From assembly GCA_002402005.2 (NCBI GenBank), contig NVUS02000356.1, forward strand, positions 1-8,931: DNA of 8,931 nucleotides. The letters are read 5' to 3'. The position numbers and the translations under genes are program-made. The notes below the pieces were generated by a model. It was not told the origin of the DNA. It ran no database searches and worked only from the letters and a program-made list of their open reading frames with translations. Positions 1 to 6,598 of the stretch are shown here, piece by piece (position 1 is the first letter of the stretch; each line of letters opens with the position of its first letter). This DNA comes from OCS116 cluster bacterium. GTDB taxonomy: Bacteria > Pseudomonadota > Alphaproteobacteria > Rhizobiales > OSC116.

Positions 1-12
1 GCCAATTTTCAT
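1..12 (-). CDS. Start of a gene leaving the window, possibly a MerR-family regulator
   Basis: Only four codons are visible: ATG AAA ATT GGC, giving MKIG. A modest ribosome-binding match (GTGAG) lies about 7 nt upstream of the ATG. Many MerR-family regulators begin MKIGE(L/V)A, and a MerR-style promoter lies about 45 bp upstream in the same direction, so an autoregulated MerR-type regulator is the best guess. MKIG also begins some NAD(P)-binding oxidoreductases such as pyrroline-5-carboxylate reductase, and the ATG could be fortuitous. The identity is inference from context rather than from protein sequence. Confidence 0.35.
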
Positions 13-56
13 AGGATTGCTCACAAATTGTTAGATTTTTAAATCACTATGAAAGC

Positions 57-87
57 AACATAGTTGCTGGAGTATACTCCAGATCAA
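57..87 (-). promoter_or_regulatory. Candidate MerR-family promoter/operator with 19-bp spacer
   Basis: The perfect 16-bp palindrome CTGGAGTATACTCCAG occupies 67-82. Read on the minus strand, TTGATC (87-82) serves as a -35 and TATGTT (62-57) as a -10, separated by exactly 19 bp that contain nearly all of the palindrome. Over-long 19-20 bp spacers holding a dyad are the hallmark of promoters activated by MerR-family proteins (MerR, ZntR, CueR, SoxR), which untwist the DNA. The CTGGAG half-site resembles the E. coli ZntR operator at zntA, as I recall it. The promoter reads toward the MKIG start at position 12, leaving a leader of about 38 nt. The effector cannot be told from the site. Confidence 0.6.
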
Positions 88-250
88 GCACTATTTTAAA
101 TTATTTACCACCTCCACTATCTAGGCCAGTAAACATAATAAGATGAGCTAGTTCATTGGCGAACAGCCGACTGAAGCCGCCCGTTAGGGCGCACCCGCGT
201 AAGCTCGAACGTAGTGAGAAATAGCCGCGAGCAAAATAAAATCTCTAATT
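88..250. other. Gene-free region with a GC-rich, hairpin-bearing patch downstream of putA
   Basis: No credible coding frame is present. An AT-rich first part gives way at about 150-232 to a GC-rich patch, which then returns to AT-rich sequence just past the putA stop. The patch holds a hairpin CGCCC-GTTA-GGGCG (178-182 with 187-191) and an inverted repeat GCTCG (203-207) with CGAGC (228-232) 20 nt apart. Neither is followed by a run of T on either strand, so they are not textbook intrinsic terminators. The patch may be a remnant of an interspersed palindromic repeat or a Rho-type putA 3' end. Confidence 0.3.
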
Positions 251-3200
251 TTAATTTTCTCCACTGCTTGCAATTAACGTTGCATTGCCACCGGCTGCGG
301 CAATGTTATAGCTGACCACTTGTTCACCCATGAATCTAATTAAATAATTTGGCCCACCGGCTTTTGGCCCTGTGCCGCTTAAGCCCATGCCACCAAATGG
401 CTGCACACCGACCACCGCGCCAATCATATTGCGGTTGACGTAAATATTGCCAACCCGTGCATGGTCAATAATATGTTGCACTTGAGTGTCGAGGCGCGAA
501 TGGATGCCCAATGTTAAGCCGAAGCCTGTTTTGTTGATCTCATCAATCACCTTATCGACTTGTTTGGCTTTGAAGCGAATGATGTGCAGAATTGGCCCAA
601 ACACTTCGCCTTTTAGCTCATCCATTGAATCAATTTCAAATATATGTGGTGCGATATATGTGCCATCTAAATCAGGGATTTCACCAGCATAAAGACATTT
701 CTTATTGGCTTTAAAATCAGCCACATGGGCATGAAGGCCATCCAACGCCCGCTGGTCAATCACCGGGCCGATGTCGGTATCAATCAATTTCGGGTCGCCG
801 AGTTTTAACTGTTTGGCTGCGCCGATAATCATTTCAATCTGCCGATCGGCAATATCCTCTTGGATGTATAATATACGCAAAGCCGAGCATCTTTGCCCGG
901 CACTATGAAAGGCGCTATTGATCACGTCATCCGTCACCTGTTCTGGCAAAGCTGTGGCGTCAACAATCATCGCATTCATGCCACCTGTTTCGGCAATGAA
1001 CGGGATGAGCGGTGCATTTTGTTTTGTCGCCAATACATAGTTGATTTTATGGGCTGTGGCGGTTGAGCCAGTAAACACCACGCCGGCAATGCTTGGATCA
1101 GCAACCAATACACCGCCAATGTCACCCGCGCCGGCCACCAATTGCACCACATGTTTGGGCACGCCGGCTTTGTGCAATTGGTCTATCGCAAATTTAGCAA
1201 TCAATGGTGTGCTTTCGGCTGGTTTGGCCAAAACGCAATTGCCAGTTGCCAAAGCCGCCGCCACTTGGCCGATAAATATCGCCAATGGAAAATTCCATGG
1301 GCTGATGCAGACAAATGTGCCACGCCCCATTTGCGAGTAAATATTCTCTTCACCCGTCGGGCCTAAATTGGCATGACCGGTTAACATTTTAGTGCGTGCT
1401 TCGACCGCATAATAGCGGCAAAAATCAATCGCCTCGCGCCATTCGGCGATGCCATCATCGAGTGTCTTGCCGCCTTCGGCACATAATAATGCCATCACTT
1501 GGTCGCGTTCGGCCTCAAGCAAGTCCGCCGTTTTCTCTAACATAGCGGCACGGGTTTCGATTGGGGTTTTTGACCAATCGTAAAAGGCTGCGTTGGCATT
1601 CTCAACCATTTGCGTGGCTTCGGCCTCGTTTACAAAGGCGATAGAGCCAACATGCCGATTGTCGGTTGGTGAATAGATTTTTTGCAAATTCTCATCATTA
1701 ACCAGATTATTCTCTAGCGCGGTTAAATGGTTTTGAATGCCGTCCATAAAGCCAATCACTTCGGTACGATAGCCAAATTCAACCGCTTGCGGGTTTTTAC
1801 GTGTCTCACCGTAAATATCATGCGGCATGGTGATGTTGGCATGGCGGGCTTTTTGCGGGTTGCCAATAATCTGTTTGGGGTCTTGCAATAGTTTTTCGAC
1901 CGGGTAATTGACATCGCCAGAAGCATGCACAAAGGACGAATTCGCACCATTTTCTAACAGACGCCGCACCAAATAGGCCAGCAAATCTTTATGGCCGCCA
2001 ACCGGTGCGTATATGCGGCAGGGAATTTGCTCGGCCTTTTCAGTTACCAATTCATACAGCGCATCGCCCATACCGTGCAGGCGTTGGAATTCGAACTTAT
2101 TTTCGGCTTGGTTTTTAAGACCATCTAGCACACCCATATCATAGGCAAGCTCAATAATGTTGGCCACCGTGCCGGCATTGTGGGTGGCAAATTGTGGGTA
2201 GATATAATCACAATAACCCAACATGCGTTTGGCTGACGCCACATAGGCAATGTCGGTCATCGGTTTGCGGCTATAGACCGGAAAATCTTCCGCGCCTTCT
2301 AAATGCGCTTGTTTAATTTCGGCATCCCAATATGCGCCTTTGACCAAGCGCACCATCATTTTGCCGTCATTTTGCCGGCACAAATCATAAATCCAATCAA
2401 TCACCTGATCAGCGCGTTTGGAATAAGCCTGAATGGCCAAGCCAAAACCATCCCAATCGCGCAGGCTCTCATTGCAGAACACTTCACCAATGATCGCTAG
2501 GCTTAGCTCTAAGCGATTGGCTTCTTCGGCATCAATGGTAAAATTAAGATTATACTGTTTGGCCAATAGCGCCAGCTCTAGCACTTTGGGGCACAATTCT
2601 GTCACCACACGGTCGGCTTGCCGCGCTTCATAACGTGGATGCAAGGCCGATAATTTAATCGAAATGCCGGCATTGTCATGTAGGTTTTTGCCAGCTTTTT
2701 TACCAATGGCAATGATGGCATTTTTATAAGATTCAAAATATTTTACCGCATCATCTGCTGTGCGAGCGCCCTCACCCAGCATATCGTAACTATAACGATA
2801 GCCTTTCTTCTCTTCGACTTTTGCACGTTTTAGCGCGTCTTTGATATTTTGCCCCAAAACAAAATGGTGGCCCATAAACCGCATCGCCTGTTTGGTGGCA
2901 ATGCGTACCGATGGCATGCCTAAACGTTTGACCACGCCATTCATAACCGCATGCGGCGTATCTTCGGGCGCAACAATTTTACTGCCCAATGCCAATGCCC
3001 AAGTCGAGACGCTGACCAAAGCACTGCTGTCAGCGCTTTCGGCGTCCTGCCAATTTTGGCGGCCTAATTTATCTTCGATCAACTTATCCATGGTGTGGGC
3101 GTCTGGTACACGCAGCAAAGCTTCGGCCAAACACATTAGTGCCAAACCTTCCTTGGTCGACAGGCCATATTCACGTAAAAAATCTTCCAGCTCACCAAAT

Positions 3201-3361
3201 CGGTTGGCGCCGGCGCGCATGGCGTTGACCAAAGCTGCGCCACGTTTAAACACCCGTGCATCAAAAGCTGCCCCAAAATCCGTGGCTTGCCACAGTCTTG
3301 CTGCTACAATTTCATCTTTTGGTGAAAATTCTGCGTCAAATTGTTTAAATTTCTGGCTCAT
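251..3361 (-). CDS. putA: Bifunctional proline dehydrogenase / L-glutamate gamma-semialdehyde dehydrogenase PutA
   Basis: PutA oxidises L-proline to pyrroline-5-carboxylate with FAD, passing electrons to the quinone pool, then oxidises glutamate semialdehyde to glutamate with NAD+. The protein is 1036 residues. The proline dehydrogenase barrel is at about 150-480: FTIDAEEANR (274-283), RLVKGAYWD (338-346), FATHNAG (391-397) and VRRLLENGANSSF (465-477), whose arginine pair R466/R467 matches the substrate-carboxylate arginines. The aldehyde dehydrogenase part is at about 560-1015: SPWNFP (N690), FTGST (763-767), ETGG (E791), GQRCSA (catalytic C825), EVFGP (919-923) and QPFGG (987-991). The N-terminus has no ribbon-helix-helix domain, so this PutA is unlikely to repress its own gene. 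That fits the divergent Lrp-type regulator. The ATG at 3361 has a good Shine-Dalgarno, AGAGGT, 5 nt upstream. The reading frame is intact. Confidence 0.98.
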   Translation of the reverse strand: MSQKFKQFDAEFSPKDEIVAARLWQATDFGAAFDARVFKRGAALVNAMRAGANRFGELEDFLREYGLSTKEGLALMCLAEALLRVPDAHTMDKLIEDKLGRQNWQDAESADSSALVSVSTWALALGSKIVAPEDTPHAVMNGVVKRLGMPSVRIATKQAMRFMGHHFVLGQNIKDALKRAKVEEKKGYRYSYDMLGEGARTADDAVKYFESYKNAIIAIGKKAGKNLHDNAGISIKLSALHPRYEARQADRVVTELCPKVLELALLAKQYNLNFTIDAEEANRLELSLAIIGEVFCNESLRDWDGFGLAIQAYSKRADQVIDWIYDLCRQNDGKMMVRLVKGAYWDAEIKQAHLEGAEDFPVYSRKPMTDIAYVASAKRMLGYCDYIYPQFATHNAGTVANIIELAYDMGVLDGLKNQAENKFEFQRLHGMGDALYELVTEKAEQIPCRIYAPVGGHKDLLAYLVRRLLENGANSSFVHASGDVNYPVEKLLQDPKQIIGNPQKARHANITMPHDIYGETRKNPQAVEFGYRTEVIGFMDGIQNHLTALENNLVNDENLQKIYSPTDNRHVGSIAFVNEAEATQMVENANAAFYDWSKTPIETRAAMLEKTADLLEAERDQVMALLCAEGGKTLDDGIAEWREAIDFCRYYAVEARTKMLTGHANLGPTGEENIYSQMGRGTFVCISPWNFPLAIFIGQVAAALATGNCVLAKPAESTPLIAKFAIDQLHKAGVPKHVVQLVAGAGDIGGVLVADPSIAGVVFTGSTATAHKINYVLATKQNAPLIPFIAETGGMNAMIVDATALPEQVTDDVINSAFHSAGQRCSALRILYIQEDIADRQIEMIIGAAKQLKLGDPKLIDTDIGPVIDQRALDGLHAHVADFKANKKCLYAGEIPDLDGTYIAPHIFEIDSMDELKGEVFGPILHIIRFKAKQVDKVIDEINKTGFGLTLGIHSRLDTQVQHIIDHARVGNIYVNRNMIGAVVGVQPFGGMGLSGTGPKAGGPNYLIRFMGEQVVSYNIAAAGGNATLIASSGEN

Positions 3362-3409
3362 AGCACACCTCTTTAAAATCGAATTTAATCCTTTATATCA
3401 TATGTATTC

Positions 3410-3443
3410 CTATTTTATCCTTGTATTTAACTCCATAAAATAG
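3410..3443. promoter_or_regulatory. Inverted repeat in the putA-putR divergent region, candidate PutR operator
   Basis: CTATTTTAT (3410-3418) and ATAAAATAG (3435-3443) form a 9-bp perfect inverted repeat with a 16-nt centre, in the 131-bp AT-rich region between the two divergent starts. TAAAAT, a 5/6 match to a -10 box, lies in each arm: 3417-3412 reading toward putA and 3436-3441 reading toward putR. The paired -35 sequences are poor on both strands (TTTTAT). Weak promoters overlapping a dyad suit an Lrp-type activator that also controls itself. In such AT-rich DNA the repeat could also be chance. Confidence 0.4.
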
Positions 3444-3481
3444 TAATAAATTCTAAAAATTTCATAATAACCAAATAAAAT

Positions 3482-3487
3482 AAGGTG
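3482..3487 (+). promoter_or_regulatory. Ribosome-binding site that sets the putR start
   Basis: AAGGTG lies with its AAGG core 7 nt before the ATG at 3493. The in-frame GTG at 3487 overlaps this site and has no ribosome-binding site of its own at a useful distance, so the ATG is the start. Confidence 0.7.
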
Positions 3488-3492
3488 TGAAG

Positions 3493-3957
3493 ATGAAAGA
3501 TATTGACCCGATTGATTGCAAAATTTTAAGCGAACTGCAAAAAGACGGCCGCATTTCAAATGCCGAATTGAGTGAAAAAATTCACTTAAGCCCATCAGCC
3601 ACCGCCGAGCGTACCAAACGGTTGCAAAAAGATGGTTATATCAAAGGTTATTATGCCAAGCTTTGCCCAACAAAGCTCAATAAGGCGTTGATGGTATTCA
3701 TCGAGGTTAAGCTCAACCGCACGGATGTTAACGTTTTTAACGAGTTTAACCAAGCGGTGCAAAAATCGGCCGAAATTATGGAATGCCATATGTTGGCCGG
3801 CGGTTTTGATTATTTAATCAAAGCCCGGGTGAAAGATATGGATGCTTATCGTAATTTTTTGGGTGATGTTTTATTGTCGTTGCCCGGCGTACGCGAAACC
3901 CACACTTACCCGGTGATGGAAGAAGTGAAAGACAGCAACATCCTGCCACTTGGTTAG
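3493..3957 (+). CDS. putR: Lrp/AsnC-family transcriptional regulator PutR, activator of proline catabolism
   Basis: The product is 154 residues, the normal length for a single-copy Lrp/AsnC protein. It begins MKDIDPIDCKILSELQKDGR, the usual opening of the family's winged helix. The recognition-helix region is SPSATAERTKRLQKDGYI (33-50), followed by the basic wing-linker KGYYAKL. The RAM (ligand/oligomerisation) domain spans about 65-145, with the typical LAGGFDYLIKARVKDMDAY (101-119) and a terminal LPGVRETHTYPVMEEVK. Divergent placement beside putA matches PutR of Rhodobacter and Agrobacterium, an Lrp-like protein that activates putA in response to proline. The specific role is inferred from that synteny; other Lrp paralogues look alike. 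Its stop codon directly touches the stop codon of the convergent membrane-protein gene. Confidence 0.88.
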   Translation: MKDIDPIDCKILSELQKDGRISNAELSEKIHLSPSATAERTKRLQKDGYIKGYYAKLCPTKLNKALMVFIEVKLNRTDVNVFNEFNQAVQKSAEIMECHMLAGGFDYLIKARVKDMDAYRNFLGDVLLSLPGVRETHTYPVMEEVKDSNILPLG

Positions 3958-4815
3958 TCATTGCAAGTCACCAGCTTGTGGCGGCGGCATAAAAAACTGA
4001 TAGCTGATGGACAAAAAAACTTGCAACAAAGCCAAACAGATTAGCCACATAAACAATTGTAGCGGCCATGCGATAATGGCTGTAATGCCTAGATGACTTA
4101 TAACCGCTTTGATGACAAAAATAGGAATACAAACAAAGGCGATCAACAACAGACCACCGTATAAATCGCCACCATTGCCTTTGGTAATTTGCCACGACTT
4201 TCGGTAATTCATGCGTTTGTCACCCACTGCAATGCCGGGGAAGACCATTAAAAACCGAGCGGCAATGACAAACAAAATCAAACCCGAAATAATGATGACG
4301 AAGCCCCATTTTGTGCTGCTTTCGGCAAAGCCCATCGAGATGCCGCCGGCGATCGACAATGCAATGAATAATAGAGTTACAAAACCCACAAAATACAAAA
4401 TAAACCGAAATTCAACCGCTCCAAAGCGGATTTTGGGCTGCATTTCACCAAGCAAATAAGCCCGATGCCAAACAATGGCAATTCGGCTGAAAATCACAAT
4501 GTGTAATATCGGGTCGAGAATATAATATACCGAGACCCAAGCCCCAAGTTGATTTGCAATGGCTTCGGTCTCAAAACCGAGCTGCTCTATCACATCATCC
4601 ATACTGACACTTGCGGTTTTCGCAGTTTCGATAGTGGCATTTAATTCGGTCGACAGATTTAGATAATCCACCATACCCAACATTTGGAACAGCAGAGCAA
4701 ATAATGCATATAGACCGAGCCAAGGTGCGATGATTCTTATCAAGAATTTCCAATGGCCAATTGTATAGCCAATTGAAGTTTTTACAGTTTGAAATACCCG
4801 CAGATCTTTTTTCAT
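3958..4815 (-). CDS. Uncharacterised polytopic membrane protein, third of a tandem paralogue trio
   Basis: The 285-residue protein has no family I can name. About six hydrophobic segments are visible: near 24-46, 95-115, 137-160, 170-195, 218-240 and 247-272. The acidic, threonine-rich stretch between the first two (about 50-92) is the only long polar loop. It shares with its two upstream neighbours an IAIVWHRAYLLGE block (112-124), RFLMVFPGIAV (187-197), KSWQITKGN (206-214) and the SISYQF tail (269-274), and ends AGDLQ. The ATG at 4815 is fixed by an in-frame TAG four codons upstream and by alignment with the sister proteins, but it has no Shine-Dalgarno. It ends exactly where putR ends on the other strand. 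Function unknown. Confidence 0.9.
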   Translation of the reverse strand: MKKDLRVFQTVKTSIGYTIGHWKFLIRIIAPWLGLYALFALLFQMLGMVDYLNLSTELNATIETAKTASVSMDDVIEQLGFETEAIANQLGAWVSVYYILDPILHIVIFSRIAIVWHRAYLLGEMQPKIRFGAVEFRFILYFVGFVTLLFIALSIAGGISMGFAESSTKWGFVIIISGLILFVIAARFLMVFPGIAVGDKRMNYRKSWQITKGNGGDLYGGLLLIAFVCIPIFVIKAVISHLGITAIIAWPLQLFMWLICLALLQVFLSISYQFFMPPPQAGDLQ

Positions 4816-4821
4816 TCTGCA

Positions 4822-4849
4822 ATACTAGTTCAATAATTTTAAAATTCAA
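4822..4849 (-). promoter_or_regulatory. Possible internal promoter giving a leaderless message
   Basis: In the 34-bp gap between the second and third membrane-protein genes, TTGAAT (4849-4844) and TAGTAT (4827-4822) are spaced 16 bp apart, with four of six matches each to the vegetative consensus. Transcription would start at or next to the ATG at 4815, which has no ribosome-binding site. The gap also holds the AT-only palindrome AATTTTAAAATT (4835-4846). Readthrough from purA with weak reinitiation is the alternative. Confidence 0.25.
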
Positions 4850-5713
4850 TCAGTATAGCGGGCCTTGGTTTTCGTCTTTGGGTGGAAAAAGCAAATTTTG
4901 GTAGCAGATTGATAAAAATACCAGAATAAATGTCAGCACAATCATCGACAAAAGCAATTGCGCCGGCCATATGACCACCAAAGGCAAAGCGATTTTGGCC
5001 ACCGTCACTTTAAATATCGAGATCGGCAAAGATGATAGAATGACCAATAACAGCCCACCATAAAGCGCCCAGCCATTGCCTTTGGTGAGCGACCAAGATT
5101 TTAGCGGTGTTATGGCTGCATTGCCAAGCGCAATGGCCGGAAAAACCAGCAGAAACCTAGCCACTAACAGCAGCAGAACCAAGCCAACAATGCCATAAAC
5201 CACGCCCCACAAAGCCCCATCAATGCCCAATATGCCGGCCAAAGCCAGCAATAACATCGATAGCCCTCCAATAACCGACATATAAATAATCATATAAATG
5301 GTATATTTGAACTCGCGGCCTTCGAAACTCATGATCGGCAATTCTTCATCCAAAACAAAGCTGCGATGCATCGCCACCGCCACGCTGCCATATGCCACCA
5401 AGCGGATTAATTTATCAAAAATATCATGCACTTGAATCAATGACCCAAGCTCGGCAGTGATGGCTTCTAATTTTGGAATGAGCACTTCTAGCCTGTCATA
5501 GCCCATAGCGCGGCCATCACGCGGGAACTCGGTAACAAACGCTACGGCTTCTTGCAAATATAGATATTCCTCGATGCCCAGCAGCGAAAAACCCAAGGTA
5601 TAAAGCGCATAAATGCCAAGCCATGGCGCAGAGACTTTGGCAATCAACCCAATATTGGCATAGGTATAATATAAAGCGGCGCGGATGCTCACAATGATTG
5701 GCAATTTTTTCAT
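4850..5713 (-). CDS. Uncharacterised polytopic membrane protein, second of a tandem paralogue trio
   Basis: The 287-residue protein has about six membrane-spanning stretches: near 23-46, 100-115, 137-163, 168-194, 217-237 and 242-270. Its N-terminus, MKKLPIIVSIRAALYYT, aligns without gaps to the sister protein start MQQLPVMESVKDAIGYT. Family motifs are VAVAMHRSFVLDEELP (111-126), in which the usual tryptophan before HR is methionine, RFLLVFPAIAL (186-196), KSWSLTKGNGW (205-215) and LSICYQ (267-272). The C-terminus differs from both sisters: PPKDENQGPLY instead of an acidic tail with GDL. The start has AAGGG about 7 nt upstream, overlapping the end of the preceding gene only 10 bp away, so translation is probably coupled. 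Function unknown. Confidence 0.9.
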   Translation of the reverse strand: MKKLPIIVSIRAALYYTYANIGLIAKVSAPWLGIYALYTLGFSLLGIEEYLYLQEAVAFVTEFPRDGRAMGYDRLEVLIPKLEAITAELGSLIQVHDIFDKLIRLVAYGSVAVAMHRSFVLDEELPIMSFEGREFKYTIYMIIYMSVIGGLSMLLLALAGILGIDGALWGVVYGIVGLVLLLLVARFLLVFPAIALGNAAITPLKSWSLTKGNGWALYGGLLLVILSSLPISIFKVTVAKIALPLVVIWPAQLLLSMIVLTFILVFLSICYQNLLFPPKDENQGPLY

Positions 5714-5723
5714 CAGTTAACCC

Positions 5724-6578
5724 TTATGCCAAATCACCTTCGTCTGGCGAAGGCACTAAAAATTGATAGCAGATCGACATGAAGGACAGTAAAAACGCGC
5801 CCGATAATAGCTGCAATATCATCATAATCGGCAGTGAAATCACCAATGGCAATGACACGGCACTAATTAGTGAGGCGATGAGTGAGATAACCAATGCCGG
5901 CAAAATGCACAATATTGTGCCGCCCAAAATGCGCCAGCTATTGCCTTGGGTTGCTGCCCATGACGTACGAAAACTCATCCGCCGGTCGCGCACGGCAATG
6001 CCCGGAAAGACCAATGTAAACCGCCCGAAAGCCAAAAATAACAATATAGTCAGCATGCCAATCACCGGATAGATTGCCGCCAAACTAGCATCGGTACTCA
6101 GCATGGCCAATGCCACACCAATCACCGCACCAATGGCCACGAAGATAACATAAAGCACCACCGCCAATAATATCGAATAGCCAAAATATTTAAACTCTAG
6201 TTTGCCGAGACGCACCAATGGCGGCACTTCATCAAGCAAACAAGCCCGATGCCAGGCAATGGCAATTGAATAATAGGCCAAAATACCGACCACAATCATC
6301 ACCAAATATACCCAATTGACCAACGCACCCATATCACTTAGCTGCTCAATAAACAGCATAAAGGCGGCATATTGTTCCTCGGCATTTGTTGGCGCGGCAT
6401 TTTCGAAGAAATCATCGATCAGCTGCAAATAAGCATCACCGCCCGAAAAATCGAAAATACCGACCAAAACTGTGTAGATCGCCACCCAAAAGATTGAGGC
6501 TTTGACCAATAATGTGATGTTGGACATTGTATAACCAATGGCGTCTTTGACGCTTTCCATCACTGGCAATTGTTGCAT
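5724..6578 (-). CDS. Uncharacterised polytopic membrane protein, first of a tandem paralogue trio
   Basis: I place the start at 6578 (284 residues) rather than the in-frame ATG at 6590, because GAGGA sits 5 nt before 6578 while 6590 has no ribosome-binding site. The resulting N-terminus, MQQLPVMESV, also lines up with the next paralogue. Hydrophobic segments lie near 22-42, 88-108, 131-160, 168-194, 218-240 and 242-270, with a polar acidic loop at about 46-85. Shared motifs are IAIAWHRACLLDEVPP (105-120), EFKYFGY, RFTLVFPGIAV (186-196), SWAATQGN (206-213) and SICYQF (268-273), ending DEGDLA. It starts 20 bp after the purA stop, so it is probably cotranscribed with purA. Function unknown; no catalytic motif is evident. 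Confidence 0.9.
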   Translation of the reverse strand: MQQLPVMESVKDAIGYTMSNITLLVKASIFWVAIYTVLVGIFDFSGGDAYLQLIDDFFENAAPTNAEEQYAAFMLFIEQLSDMGALVNWVYLVMIVVGILAYYSIAIAWHRACLLDEVPPLVRLGKLEFKYFGYSILLAVVLYVIFVAIGAVIGVALAMLSTDASLAAIYPVIGMLTILLFLAFGRFTLVFPGIAVRDRRMSFRTSWAATQGNSWRILGGTILCILPALVISLIASLISAVSLPLVISLPIMMILQLLSGAFLLSFMSICYQFLVPSPDEGDLA

Positions 6579-6583
6579 ATCAT

Positions 6584-6588
6584 TCCTC
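6584..6588 (-). promoter_or_regulatory. Ribosome-binding site that sets the start of the first membrane-protein gene
   Basis: GAGGA on the minus strand, 5 nt before the ATG at 6578. It lies within the codons that would follow the alternative ATG at 6590, arguing against that longer reading. Confidence 0.65.
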
Positions 6589-6598
6589 ATATTCAGAG

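Noticed and set aside
64..94. The 67-82 palindrome as a plus-strand promoter (TTGCTG and CACTAT)
   Set aside because: The plus-strand -10 matches only three of six bases and the promoter would read into the 3' end of the opposing putA gene; the minus-strand reading is clearly better.
178..191. CGCCC-GTTA-GGGCG hairpin as an intrinsic terminator of putA
   Set aside because: The stem is only 5 bp and no T run follows on either strand.
2841..3443. A 200-codon open frame on the plus strand opposite the 5' part of putA
   Set aside because: It is antisense to a firmly identified gene, its composition mirrors putA codons, it lacks a recognisable domain, and it runs into the putA-putR regulatory region.
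3487..3492. GTG start for putR two codons upstream
   Set aside because: The GTG overlaps the ribosome-binding site that serves the ATG at 3493.
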